The position numbers were made by a program, and so were the translations under genes. A stretch of 64,000 bases of DNA from positions 1,660,001 through 1,724,000 of the forward strand of contig CANUEZ040000117.1 of NCBI GenBank assembly GCA_948099385.1, read 5' to 3'. Position 1 is the stretch's first letter, and every line of letters begins with the position of its first letter. Below the pieces are notes generated by a model, which saw only the letters and a list, made by a program, of their open reading frames with translations, made no database searches and was not told the origin of the DNA. The stretch is from Fasciola hepatica (lineage: Eukaryota; Platyhelminthes; Trematoda; Plagiorchiida; Fasciolidae). This document shows positions 10,664 to 22,525 of this stretch, piece after piece.

Positions 10664-12429
10664 TGTTACTATTTTTGACTTTCAGTGCGCAGGGCAAACG
10701 AGCCGAATGGCGTACGAAAGCAGTGAGCACGTCGACCAACGTTCTGCTTGCATATCCAGGCGCGTGCCAAGATTAGGTGCCCATTTTCCTCAGTATGTCG
10801 TCCGTGCATCGGTTTTAATCCTGGAGGGATGAAGTCACTTGAAAAAACTAATTTCAGGCATAGTGTATGCTCGTGCACCCTGGTTATGGATGGTTTTTGC
10901 CTTAAATCCTTTTTTGTGTTACATTTGGCCGTAGAAGAGCACAAACACGGGACAATGAACAAGCTAAAAAGAGTGCTTTCAAGGCTATAACAGCAAGACA
11001 AGACGTGGTGTCATTCATGCCGTTTTCTTTGAGGTTTTAGTCAACTACACACTTTTGAGAGAAAAATTTTATCTTAAAAAAATTGCTGTAAAAAAATAGG
11101 CGTGGTTACCTTTTACCTAAGAGAAAGGCAACAGTAATTGTCATATCACGTGGTAGCCGATGTTTCTTAGGTTTGTATTATTGAAAATCAATTTGATGCG
11201 CAGTCGCGAAGCCCAACCACTTTAGCGGGACACTTGCTTCTTTCTGCCAACAATTCTTTCATGTTGCACGAAAAAAGAACGTCATTCAATCGCGAGAGCT
11301 CAGGGGTGTAACTTTCCTCTTTTCTACGGCCTCTCACACGCGGATTACGGAAGCAGAGACATCGAAGCTGGTGTCTAATGAGATGCATGCCGTCTAATCA
11401 GTTTTGCCTACTGCGGAACAAGGTGCTATGGTGCTCATGAATAGGTGAAAACGTACACCAAGAGTCATTTCACTTCAGCCCCCGCGATCACACTGGACCA
11501 GGACCATAAAATGAATTAAAATTTCCACTAAACACCAAGATGATAGCTAAGTAAAATCCGGAGATGTTCATGAGAATTTCTTTCCAAAACGATGACTGGT
11601 ATTTCTAATCGTTGCAAACAACATCGTTTATCATAAGTGGTATGCCAGAAAACATTAAAGAAATCCGTCTTTGTTGCCCCAAATAGTTAGGCAAAAAACG
11701 TGACTAGTGGAAGACGATATTGGCTGATAAGGTTTTCCGATTGAAAGGGTTGGCATTTATTCAGTCGGTTGGGTCTGGGTTAAAGGCCTTTGTGATGGTT
11801 AAATTACGTTAATCACTTTGTGCTTCTTAATTAAAAAACGGATATAACTTCCATTTATAAGGTGGACTCTTATCCTTGTTACTGCTCAGTCTACTAACTG
11901 TTAGTTGTCCCGTCTCTCATAAGATGCCCCTCACCTTTGGCTACGTCCCCTTCCATGGGGCGGTGTTCAATGAACTTATTGTTCGCTTGGTATCCATGTG
12001 GGAAAATCTCAGTTGTTAACGAAAGAGCTCATTTAAAGCAACTAATTTACCAATAGTACTCAGTCAGATCATATCAAACAACAATACTGGTTCACATTTT
12101 GCATCGTTATTTTACGAATCTTGAAGTATTTCGCGTTTCTGGTGCTGTTTCAAATTGCTAACTCGTCTAAGCCGCGACACTTTGTACGAACTCCACAAGG
12201 AAGCTTTGGCCGTTGTTGCAGGTGTTTGATATTTATCCTGTGCCACGGTACGTCTTCTACTTTGCAAGCAAAGTCAAATTGCTCGAGTCACGAATTCTCT
12301 CTCTCCCACTATCCGTAATCCCTTCTGGGTGGCTCTCGTCACTTGGCTTCCCCCAGATTGTCCCTTTCGGCTTTTGTGTGTGTAGAATTAGCTGGCCCCC
12401 ATGTGTTGTTTCGCGTGTGGTATAATTGG
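8906..12429. other. Unassigned spacer, no gene recognised
   Basis: I see no domain on either strand in these 3.5 kb. Longer frames at 8941-9246, 9558-9857 and 10524-10832 show no motif or bias that would set them apart from noise. The stretch from about 10000 to 12000 is AT-rich with many stops in all frames. A (TA)n microsatellite lies at 10628-10659. Old, unrecognisable transposon sequence is likely. Confidence 0.5.
10628..10659. repeat. (TA)n microsatellite
   Basis: This is an uninterrupted alternation of T and A over about 32 bases. Confidence 0.97.
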
Positions 12430-14045
12430 GTGTTTTGCTTCAAAGCCGAGGAGAGTCTGTGATTCCACCACCTGTTTTTGACAGTCTGTCGATGATATGG
12501 AGATTCAGGATCATTAAACTGTTCTTTGAGATCATTTTTCCCTCCCCCTGAATGACCCCGGCCTTCCAGGATTCTGAATCTCTTGGGTAAGCTCCAAGGC
12601 CTGCATAATTTTGAGCAGATCGTATTCTGCGTATTCTGCCGAATGGACGGAGACCTTTCACGATCAGCAAATGCCTTTCAACACTGGTCGGCCGTACTGG
12701 TGAGCAGAGCACCTACGTCCAAGAGAACAATCTGGTCAACCGTGGTGGGTTGGGCATCTGTTCGGCTGCGACTGCAGCCATTATAGTGTTTTTGATTTCC
12801 GTTTCAGATTCAAGGAGTGTTCCCAGTTCGTAAGCGGACCAGTCCCGTTCATGCATATACGGGAATTTGTGCCCTCCGGTCCACGTGTCAAGCCGACGGA
12901 AGTTGGTCGCTCCTTTGGAGCTTAGGCCTGCTGGGTTTTGGGCGGGCTAAACGCGATACCGTTAACCTACGGTGGTTTCATCTTTTGCTGTCCTGATTCC
13001 GTTGGCTACGAACATGCTGAAGCGGTTTCTCGCGTCGTTGATGTGATGTTACGCAACCGTGGAGTCTGTCGCAAACCTGGCCGACTAGTTATTGGAAGGT
13101 GTAACACCACTTTATCGCCTGTACTACCTTGACAGCCAACACAGCCGCACGAAGTTCGAGGCCCAAGATAGAAGCCGACTTACGGGGAATGTCGCTGACC
13201 TTGAAGAACAGAATCCTCAGGGTGTGGCGTTTGTCACCCAGGCACAAACAACCATACACTACGGTCCCATAGCCAACTTCGGAAGCATTAGAAAAGGCGC
13301 GCATCTCTCTAGTTTGTTTCGTACAACTGAAGGGCAAACAACGAGGGACCCGTATGCCCCGCAGTTGCTTCAGCGTCACTAAGAATGTTTTTCGGTATGG
13401 CTTGTCTTCTGAGTCAGGTGGCTGGTCTCAACCAAATGTTTTCCAACTACGCCGCTGCAGTATGGCCTTTGCTGGCGACGTCCGCGGGGAAAAGAGACCG
13501 AGTGGATAAAGCACATCGGAAATGGAAGACATCAGTCCAGTGCTCGCAAATGGCTGGTCTGGAACTTTCGGTTCGAGCGAGAACTCATCCGTTGGAGAGA
13601 CCCACAGTATTCCCGGGATGAGTTCCTTTGGGGGTGGTAAGCGGCTCAAACCCAGAACCCTTCCCGCCCTATCGCCGTCTTGAACAACGTACAACACCAG
13701 CGGATTGTCTGATATCCACTTCTTGAGCCGAAGTCCAGCTGCCTTGGGCAACTACGTCAACTCCTGCGGATGTGTTGCGGCTATGGCAAAGTCATCAGTT
13801 GACACAAGATAGTCGTCAAGGTGAAAATTGCCGCTGACACTACCTGTCACCCGAATAACTGATGCTCCGTACGTGACGGCGGTCTCCCTTGGGGCGAGGA
13901 TAGCGAAGAAGGGAGATGACACCACCCAGAAAGGATGAACTGTTTGGAAGATCTAACCTAGTACTCCTACTGACGAACCTCTTAAAATATCGGTGTCCTC
14001 CGAAATCTACTCGGCCCAGGGGAAAGCGTACTGTGTAATTCCCTA
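12430..14045 (-). pseudogene. Pao RT (second half), RNase H and downstream pol, minus strand
   Basis: On the minus strand the order from 14045 down is Pao pol. ISEDTDILR lies near 13990 and TVHPFWVVSSPFFAIL near 13930. The RT catalytic block FHLDDYLVSTDD is near 13820 (LDD in place of VDD), followed by LKKWISDNPLVLY near 13720. RNase H reads AFSNASEVGYGTVVY near 13290 and LGLELRAAVLAVKVV near 13120. The downstream part has TWTGGHKFPYMHERDW and LGTLLESETEIKNTIMAA near 12870-12780. Stops and frameshifts break it. It ends, at its 5' side, where the plus-strand LINE begins (14055), so that LINE probably landed in it. It partly overlaps in content with the right-arm Pao end (both contain the xEDxxxLRF region), so the two are probably different copies. 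Confidence 0.85.
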
Positions 14046-14054
14046 ACACAAAAA

Positions 14055-15340
14055 TGGTCCTTCGCTTGATCCGGGGAACTATCGCCCCATAAACCACACT
14101 CCGATTGTTTCCAGGCTCGTGGAAAGGATTTTGAAGGACCAGCTTTGCAAATTTCCTAACTTCTCGAAGTCTTGTCAACCCAGTTCAGCATGGGTTCCTG
14201 AAGTCCCTTTCGTACCCCACGAGTCATATGGATTTCCTCAGTTTCTTCACTTCCAAAGCAGGCAGCAACAAGTCAATCATCGTCCTCCTTCTCGATGTGA
14301 TTAAAGCTTTCAGCCGTATATCCCACGCTCACTTTCTGCCAGAAACTAAATCCTACGGAGTAGCTGACCCCCTTCTGTCTTGGCTATCATCTTACCTCTC
14401 CGAACTTTCTCAAACTGTCATCGTCAACGGGACATTCTCTCGGCCCGAACGAATTACTAGCGGGGTCGTACAGGGCAGCCTCCTAGGTCCTCTCTTATTT
14501 CTTATGTACATAAATGACGTCTTCCAAGCAGTGCTTCATGGCATGCCATTCCTCTTTGCTGAAAATATAAAACCGGTCTATACTTCTGAGGCGAACTCCT
14601 TGCACTCAGCTGTCAGTGATATTTTGTCGGACTTCAAGTCCCTTAACGAATGGTGTACTCAATGGCTGATGAAGTTTTCGGCAACTAGGAGCTCTCTTCT
14701 GTCTCGCAAATGCCACGTTCCACCTGGCCCTTTCAAAATAAATGGTCTGCCGATTCCCGCTACTCATGTGATAAGAGATCTGGGCCTGCATTGTTCATGT
14801 TTCTTCAACTGTCATGAACAAGCAATGACCCGAATTGGCAAGGCAAGAAGGATGCATGCACTTATCCTTGGAACATACCATACCCAGGAGAGCAAGCTCC
14901 TGATATTCAAGACACACGCCAGGTCGTTGTTGGAATACTGCCCGCTGGTCTTCACATTGATGCGAAAGGACGACCGGGTCAGTATAGAGAAAGTGCAACG
15001 CTCCTTCACCAAACAATTACTTGGCACCTCCTTCGACCTTGACTACCAAGCTAGGTGCAAACAACTCCGGCTTGGACCTCTGTGGTTTAGTGGTATCAAG
15101 CTCAGTCTTTCATTTCTCTCCAACCTTCTACACTCAAAAGTCCACTTATCTGTTAACACACTTGATTTCTCTAGCGAGACTTCTTACTCCATCCATCACA
15201 GACAAATCACCAATAAAACCCCCCAATCTAGGCTCTCAATCAGGTCTAGATATTTCTCGGTTATCTACCCTGGCCTCCAGAATAACCTTCCTGACTCGCT
15301 GCCACGGTGCAGCACCACAAACAATTTAAAGGAGCACTAA
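14055..15340 (+). pseudogene. LINE reverse transcriptase, 5'-truncated, active site lost
   Basis: This is RT of a CR1/Jockey-like LINE of the same group as those at 42070 and 51250. It begins abruptly with DPGNYRPINHTPIVSR near 14067-14115, truncated on its 5' side, and is frameshifted until 14228. From there to 15340 it is open for 370 codons. Readable motifs are VIKAFSRISHAHFL (the D-x4-F block, with DV altered), SGVVQGSLLGPLLFLMYIND, and the catalytic block FLFAENIK near 14555, where FADD has become FAEN. Both acidic residues needed for polymerisation are therefore lost. The tail contains HARSLLEYCPLVF and the end region. There is no endonuclease. This is a dead-on-arrival insertion or an old copy. 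Confidence 0.9.
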
Positions 15341-17933
15341 GCAGAATTTTAGAAGCATCTTCTGTAATCAGCGTGACCCACACTGGCATAGACATAGATG
15401 AATATATGAAGGCGGTCTTGATTATTAGACTAAAACGAGTCAGTCTTCTGCTTCCGACACCCGTCTCATGACCCGACTGATAATCGCTCCCATGTATACA
15501 TATATGTATTCATATATATGTATGTATATATACATATGTATGCATATATGCATATATACATATATACACATATATTACTTTCTTGTGCATGCCTCACTTA
15601 CTTCTGCTCTCCATCCTCACCAGACCGTGTCATTTTACACTCTAATTTGCATATATATACTCAGCCGCGATTAAAAACTAAATCAAAGCTCTGTTAGAAC
15701 AATGCTTATCCTGTGGACGTCACCTGACTTTGACTCACCGTCATGCCTGGTGCTCAGTTCACTGAATCCTAAGTATTTACAACTATTCAGTTCTCTTCAC
15801 CAGTGTGTGACGTTTGGCTGAAGCTCATTGATTTATCTGTGCCAACCACCCAATGCTTCAGCAATAGCTGGCGGCCAGTAGTGATACTTTTTCACCAACG
15901 TCTTCTCGCCCTTGAAGTTACCCAGCATATCGTAATCGGCGATGCAGTCACCAGATGGCTCGCGTGTACACTAGAACCCGCCCTACTCTGTTTTTGGCAG
16001 AGGCAAGAGTCAGGTGATAGACTCACAATGTTGCCATTATCCGAGTGTCTGTTCTATCGTCTATCCTTTCCTTCCACAGCTTGCACCAGCACTGCCCTCG
16101 AAGGTTTCGCTATCTAGTCTGTGACAATCTCGCAGTGAGAAGTAACAGCCATCCCCAGCAGTCTCGGACTCAATGGGCCACGGGTTAAGGAAGGCGGGTC
16201 AAGGAGATGTGGGAAGATCACATTACGGTGTAAATATGGTCCCCCATTTCTCTGTAAAAAGCAGAACGAAAAAGAAACTTCCGGCTGGAAATTTCTCAAG
16301 CTAATGCTCTCTGCTCCCCGCTGGTAACAGCCTAGACCCTGTCCTTCATGTGGGAAACCCCAAGCTTCTGCTTTAGCCCTCAGTTCTTTTTGTCAGAACC
16401 AGTGCGGGGTGATAGCAAGCCGCCCGAGCTCTCCACATACGCTTACCGACCCTGCCTTTCTCAGTTTAAACATTTTGGGTTCGCTGCAAAGCCCTTAGCC
16501 AACTTGCTGGTGTCTAATGCGGTGGTCAGTACACGGATGGAATAGTCATACCATGCGGCCTCTGCTCTAACGACACCTGGCACTGATATGCCTACGGTTC
16601 ACAGCTATCGGCTAAACTCCACCTCTGTTGGTTGACGGAATGAGGAACGTAATCATCGCACTTCTATATTTCACCATCCACAACCCCACCTTTTCTGTGT
16701 TCCCCTCTAGCCCACGCATAAGAGTGATGACAAAAGTCAGAGATAACTTGTCTGCTACATTGCTGACTCAATCACCCAGCCAAAATTTCTGCCGACACCA
16801 GCTCCCTTGAAAAACCGCTTTGTCCTTCAGTGATAGTTGCTTAAATCAACTTAATTCTCCTGTCTCAGGCCAGAACTCAGCGGCTTCATCTTGCTTTTCT
16901 TGCCTCTTTCTCGTATACCGGAGTCTTGGCTAGCAGTTTACTATTCTTCAGTAACCAAAGCTCACTGACCTACACATGTGCTCATGTTGAGTTAAGACCC
17001 CATTCCAACCGGGAACCGTGTACTTCTGATTCCTCGTGACCATACGGGATACCAACACCTTTGTTTTCACATGAAAAAGCCTCATCTTAACGCCGGGTAT
17101 GTTCTTTTTTTCACTTTTTGCCGTCCTCGACCACAGCTAGTGCACCGACCAGACTGCTGTCTTCCCTTTTCCCATTCCTCTTCCTGATCCCACCCTTTTC
17201 TGCTGTTTTATTCCTGGATCAAAAATGGGCCCCCCTCCTCATCCACCACTTACCAACTAAATTATTCTGCGCCTCGGTTAAGCCTACGCTTGACATCTCC
17301 CCATATTTCTACTGTCACCTCCATACCCTGGAAAACTACCAGTCTCCTGCTGATCCCCCATAGATCGGCCCCACTGGCCGTCAGATAACAGAATATTTAT
17401 TGTTTGGTTTCTATTGAAACAACAAACACAGCACAGAGCTGGAACACTCTTCAGGCGGCTGCACTCCCGATTTCTATCAGATAACACTAGTTACTTGGGT
17501 AGCCATCGGCCAACTGGACGTAACTCCCGAATTGCCCTAAGGACCAAACGATTTGATCAGTCGGATTGACAGTGTTTTAAACCTATACCGTCGCCTGCTG
17601 ACTTTTTATGGGGCACCGTACGCGGCTGACTAGTGATCATAATACCATAACCGGCATGGCAATCCCTCATGGAAGCCTCGCCGGATGGCTGAAGGTTTCC
17701 TGACGCCAATCGTCACCCCATTCCAGCTCAACATCTATTTCCAGTACTCAATCCCAACGGTTCAATTCATTCCGCTTTGCAGCAAGAAACCAGTGACCAA
17801 AACCTAGCCCTTGCCATTGTGTTCCCAACCTACACTTCCAATTTTGTCAACCTAGCCCCTTTTCGCCTGCTAACCTTACCATCCGACCTGCCACCACCTG
17901 CAACCAAGGATTTCATCAAATGAAATACCAGCC
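15341..17933 (+). mobile_element. Probable LINE 3' UTR and unassigned sequence
   Basis: No protein domain is visible. The two better LINEs in the window have 3' UTRs of 2.0 and 2.75 kb, so much of this is likely the 3' UTR of the RT at 14055-15340. It would continue through the right arm to the LINE-type 3' end at 18847. That would make this UTR about 3.5 kb, so another insertion may be hidden here. A composite ATATGTATAC microsatellite lies at 15491-15575. Confidence 0.4.
15491..15575. repeat. AT-rich composite microsatellite (ATATGTATAC-like)
   Basis: This is an alternating purine-pyrimidine tract of atatgta and tatacat units over about 85 bases, partly self-complementary. Confidence 0.9.
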
Positions 17934-18847
17934 ATCCGTGGCCAACCCGAATTTGTCGTCAATTCTTTTTACCGTGTATGCAGAAACTTTTACCTTTGCA
18001 CTCTCCTAACTTCTGCTCGGCTGTATCAGTAGCGTTTGTCTCCATTAGACTGCTTCTTCGACGGCTTCTTTTTTGAAAGTCTGTTCTTCATGTTCATGCT
18101 CTTCAAAGGTTCACTGCATTCCTCAAGAAGCTTTTTGCCTTCATGTGAATTTCCATATGACACTAAAATCACCTTTACAAAAAGATCTGTCTTATCATCA
18201 CATCTGATTCACTTGCATTCACTTCACAGGCTCCCCCCAAAATTAGTTACCCAATGTTGGATAAATCTCTTTTTCGCTGGCATTTATGACTGCACGCTGA
18301 TAGCCCCATGCGGACTTTACTTTTAACCGTGCCTTCTGGTAACTGTCCCACCCGGTTACTCGTTAGTGATCGTCCAAATATCCAGTTGGTACACCCTGGA
18401 ATCCTTTTCTGGACGCCGTGACCAGCCGCAGCCAGTTTTTGGCACCCATAAGGCATATTGTGTGTTACTCCTGCCTCAACTCGCTGTCCATGTTATGACG
18501 TCCGACGCCTATTGCTTTACTGGTCCTTGCGATCACTGCACTCATTAACATTCTCCAGTATCGCTTATATCAGCCTACACACGTTTGTCCAGCTATCCAC
18601 AACGCCCCTTCCGTGAATTCAAAATCGGTTCACAATTCCCGCGTTAGCCATCTCCACTTTAGCTCATTCAAGTACTACAGGGTTTTTACTGTTTTATTCC
18701 GGTTACTGTGTGGTTCTCAAATTTAAAAATTTTGAACATCCCACATCGTTATGTGCTGCTCTATTCTCTGATCTTGCATAGTGTTTCTGTGTGTGTGTGT
18801 CCTGACCACTGTCAAGAAATACACAATCATGATTTATGAATTATCAG
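17934..18847 (+). mobile_element. LINE 3' end inserted into minus-strand Pao RT (right arm)
   Basis: Plus-strand sequence ends with gaaatacacaatcatgatttatgaattatc just before the Pao RT codons that resume, on the minus strand, at 18848. This is a decayed form of the 3' end seen at 45848 and 55625. It is continuous with upstream plus-strand sequence that may belong to the LINE RT at 14055-15340. No clear target-site duplication is visible. Confidence 0.6.
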
Positions 18848-21121
18848 TCATTCCACTGCCGATTTGTCCATTTCGTTCCCGCCACACCATGAGAACCGCA
18901 ATGCTTCTCTGTCCTCTGCTGATATCTTCACCCGTATAAACATTTCCCGTAAGCTCTCCGACGTCGCTTCCTTACCGAGTCGGAACCGGCACAGGACTTC
19001 AATCAGTGGGGTTGTCCTGTCTGATAACCGTAATAAACTCTCATTCAGAAACCTTCCCTGGAACTCAGCAAGGCTGGTGAAGACAACCCGGAGCTTCTCG
19101 GGCTCTTTGGGGTTAGAAACGCAATGGTGCGGCAAGTAACATTTGTTTTAACCAATTCTAGAGGCTGAAGTCCTTTCTTGTTGAAACGGGTTTCGTTTGC
19201 TTTATTACACATACATATGGCTCCTAAAGGCAGTCTCCATGTCGAATTCTCTCCTCCAGTGGCAGTAATCAACGAAGAAAGTAGTTCCTGTTGCCCACGA
19301 GGCAATCCGTCTGCACTTTCCACTTAAGCAACATCTCGAAATTATTCTTCAAATCTCTTGCTCCATTCCGTATCATCTCCACCGCAAGGTAATCCTCTCG
19401 CGACACCGACAAACGGCCACCTTCAAGGCCGTGGAACTCATGGTCTTTGGGGCAGTGCAACCGCTTCTCTATACCCTTTGCCTTGCATATGCGATTCACT
19501 GATTTAGGCCGCCTCGTACTCCTGTGTAACATCCAGCCAAATATAGAGTTTACTTTACAGGGATCGTGTCGGTTTTCCACATCATGATCTAGCACCCGGT
19601 GTGCTTCAGGTATGTCACAACCAAGCAGATGATCCACTTCATCCTCCTCCCATTTTACAATGGTTGTACCCTGAAGATGAGGCCATTTGGACTAAATCTG
19701 ATCCACTGACTTCCAGGCCCGCACGGGCCACTTGTTCAGAGTGAAAGACACAGTAGCCTCGATGTATTCTTTTCTGTCCAGGGAGACGAGCTGCAGTCGT
19801 ACTCGGCCCGCAGCCATGACCTGAGTCTCACCCACCGTGCCCGATGCCAGTGACGTGAGGGTTCTCTCAGGCCGGTGCCTCCTCGCTAAATGCTCTTTCA
19901 TCAATATCGTGTCAGGCCTACTATCCACAAACGCTAGGGCTTTGCTCACCCTGCTAGGACTTACCATCCCCTACAGTGGCCGTACTTAAACGAACCGGTT
20001 TTCGAGTAGACTGGGGTGCTGAACAGATCAGGCCCGGCTTCAGATTTATTTGAGGCGAGGCTGCTCTCACCTGGTGCTGCCATCGTTGATGTCTGCCCGT
20101 GCGTCTCACTTTCACTCTCCAAGCTGCTGCCCAGTGTGAGTTGTTGAGGCATACAAAATACTCTCTCACCCTCTTTGCCACTTCCTGTTGTGCATGTGCC
20201 GTGGCCTTGAGGAACTTTGGACAGTCTGCCAACCTGTGATTGGCGTTACAAACCTTGCAGACTGGGGAAGCTATACCCCCGGGTGAAATGGCATGCATGC
20301 TTGTCAAAGGCTGCTGCCTTGAGTGTTCCAGTACAGCATTTTGAGATTAACTGCTATCAGGTCTGTTCCCTCCATTGCTATCGCAAACGGGCGGACCGAA
20401 CCTGCTATCGGCTATTCTCGCCCGTCCGCCCAGGTAATCCGTCAGGTCCTCGAAATTGGCCTCGCTGCCACGCCTGTTTGTGCATTCTGCTTCTCCGGCT
20501 CAGTGAATCAACGGTTCTGACGCGGGACAATGAACTATTCCCTTTAGGGTGTGCACCATGTCGAGGTCAGCCCTGAAACCCAGGGGGTCGAGGGTTACCG
20601 TACATTTCTGTGTCTTAGTGACAAGGTCTGACGTAGCGCAGACTTCTCCCTTTGTACTCTTGACTTCTGGCATCACGCCCTCCACCAAACTGCGTACAAC
20701 CCTAAACCATTGACCGAACAAATCCTTCAAAAGTTTCCTCGCTCTTGTGTGACCTCAACCCGGGTCGAGCAACACACAATGATCAGAAGCTTCCCTAGCT
20801 CTTCCTCGGCAATTGTGGGTAAGGTGCAGCAGACTCCGCCCCAAGTCGGTAACATTAGCCCTAAAAAGATTTGAAATCGTTCGATAAACTTGCGGTATCA
20901 TTCTGGTCTTCCGTCAATGACCGTCATCTCTACTCTGGGGCGGTCAATTGGTGTTTGCATTGACATGAACTGCTTGGCAGCCAGCTTGGAGCTCCCTTTT
21001 TCTAGCTGCCTTGGTTTATTTCAGGGTTCGTTTTCTGTAGCTTCATGCTGTAGCTCGAGGTGACTAAATTTTCTTCAGCATCACGAGCCTGCTGCCTGGT
21101 GGATATTAACTGATTTTCCAT
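18848..21121 (-). pseudogene. Pao gag, protease and first half of RT, broken (right arm)
   Basis: This is the minus-strand twin of 3797-6070, with the same Gag N-terminus at 21121, zinc knuckle at 20221-20259, DSR protease at about 19900-19960, linker at 19269-19637 and RT beginning at 18850-19130. Every premature stop and frame change I checked in the left copy is also here. The Pao copy was therefore already dead before it was duplicated. Protein-level differences are few: Met for Thr and Thr for Ser near 20545, and Ser for Asn near 19964. The RT is cut before its catalytic block by the LINE at 18847. Confidence 0.9.
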
Positions 21122-21240
21122 TTCTAATATCCTCAGCCTCAGCAAATTTACAATTTAAAGATCGTCCAAATGCAAATGTGCCTCTACCAGAAGCCTTGAT
21201 TTCAGCGGCGAAGACCGCGAAAGTACGCGCTTCTTAACCG

Positions 21241-22152
21241 GTGGTAGCGCTTGTCGCCAAGGCTGGTCCTTCATCTGCCAGCTACCTTAGATTGCAAAAC
21301 GCAGGCTCCTCCGATAGGCGTGCATCGAAGCAACTTTTTCAAGTGGTTCAAGCTTCCATATCTAGACATTCTTCTCCGATACCAGAGTTATGGGACCTGT
21401 CCGACTGCGTAGGCACAGGCAAGACGTCATCCGTGCGGGAAGTCATTGAAACAAAATCCAGTATTTTTGATGAAAAAGATGAATTAGATTGCCTGTATAA
21501 ACGGCTAAAACACATCAGTCGAGGTCAATGCCGATGAGACCCGAACTAATATCTGCAAGTCTGTGTGATTTATAGATCTTGTATTTTATCGATCTTTGGC
21601 TTGGTTCTTATCACAACTCACCAACTTATCTTCTTTGAATAGGCCTCGTGTTTCCGCCCGTTTCAATTCTACTACAGTTGTTGGATCCCTCAATTCAGTA
21701 TCTCTGCCGTTATCCGGGAGCGCATACTTCCCCAGCTGAATGCTTTAAGGTGTTCACCTTTTGGACCCTATTTTGTCCCCACATATGTTTTCAGTCAAAA
21801 AGCTTCACTGGCCCGTCGAGAACGCTATCTAGCTTAACGTCGTACAAGATTTAATGCTTGTTGCGCTTTTTGGCTTTAGGTGAGTATAAAGAGAGCTATT
21901 CACCTTCCGCCCCATGATCATTCACTGGTTCTTTTTTATATTTTTTATGCGTTTTACAATCAGTAACACTCTCGGTAATACGCGGGCTTGCATTGGAGGA
22001 GGTAAGGAATCTAACATTATCTAAAGAAACACGTGCACCTCAACCCTCCTCAGTAACTTGCCGAGTTACTTGCTGTCCGGATTCTGATCGTTTTGTTCCC
22101 CTTTTGAGGATGCTGCAGGTTCTCCCATCCCAAGTTGGTGGATTTTATTACT
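21241..22152. other. Right-arm outer flank, unassigned
   Basis: A plus-strand frame at 21241-21537 (about 98 codons, opening at the arm border) has no domain I recognise. Its hydrophilic C-terminal third is rich in Lys and Glu. The first 12 bases still resemble the left arm's outer flank (ten of twelve). After that the two flanks are unrelated. I see no other gene. Confidence 0.4.
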
Positions 22153-22525
22153 GTGGGATGCTTTCGAGTAAGACGTGGACTAATTCGCAAAAATCCCGAA
22201 ATGAGAACTAGTTTGATTTGCAGTTTCTACGAATCCGATTTCTTAAGTGAACAACCTAGTAAAATATATACAAACGTAAAACATGCGATCGAAAAGACGC
22301 AAAACGATAGACAAGTGCACGGTGTGAGACAGACGGATACGTGAGTTGCAGGTCTAACCACAAAATAAAAGGTCGCGCTTCGAACGCGAATAAGCGAAGG
22401 TCAGTATACAAAGGCCGAATGGAGTAGAACACAAAATAATGTATGTAGTTGAGTAATCTCACGAGATCAAGGTATCATAGTTTTCCGAAAGGATTTCCGC
22501 AACTGGTGGTCGCACCGACTACCCA
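22153..22525 (+). repeat. Dispersed repeat B, copy 2
   Basis: This is the direct repeat partner of 8534-8905. The core from about 22323 to 22441 (gagacagacggatacgtgag to aacacaaaataatgta) differs by only a few bases. The tail, beyond about 22525, carries extra sequence before weak matching resumes near 22655. No pol gene is beside this copy. Confidence 0.8.

Larger units (their letters stand above)
17934..21240 (-). repeat. Long inverted repeat, right arm (3,307 bp)
   Basis: This is the reverse complement of 3678-6984 without gaps, position x pairing with 24918 minus x. Differences I saw include bases near 21171 and 21151 (two), 21025, 20551 and 20545, 19964, 18823 and 17951. The outer neighbour is unique sequence, with a plus-strand frame at 21241-21537, instead of the LTR-like repeat beside the left arm. 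The inner neighbour is LINE-like sequence instead of Gypsy integrase. The two copies therefore sit in different surroundings on both sides. Confidence 0.97.

Noticed and set aside
12430..21121. Minus-strand Pao at 12430-14045 and the right-arm Pao as one element split by the LINE
   Set aside because: Both pieces contain the xEDxxxLRF part of RT, an overlap too long for a target-site duplication. They are more likely two copies, though the possibility is not fully excluded.
3678..21240. Inverted repeat read as terminal inverted repeats of one large DNA transposon
   Set aside because: The arms are made of internal Pao and LINE sequence, not transposon ends. The spacer holds no transposase, and no target-site duplication is visible at the outer borders.
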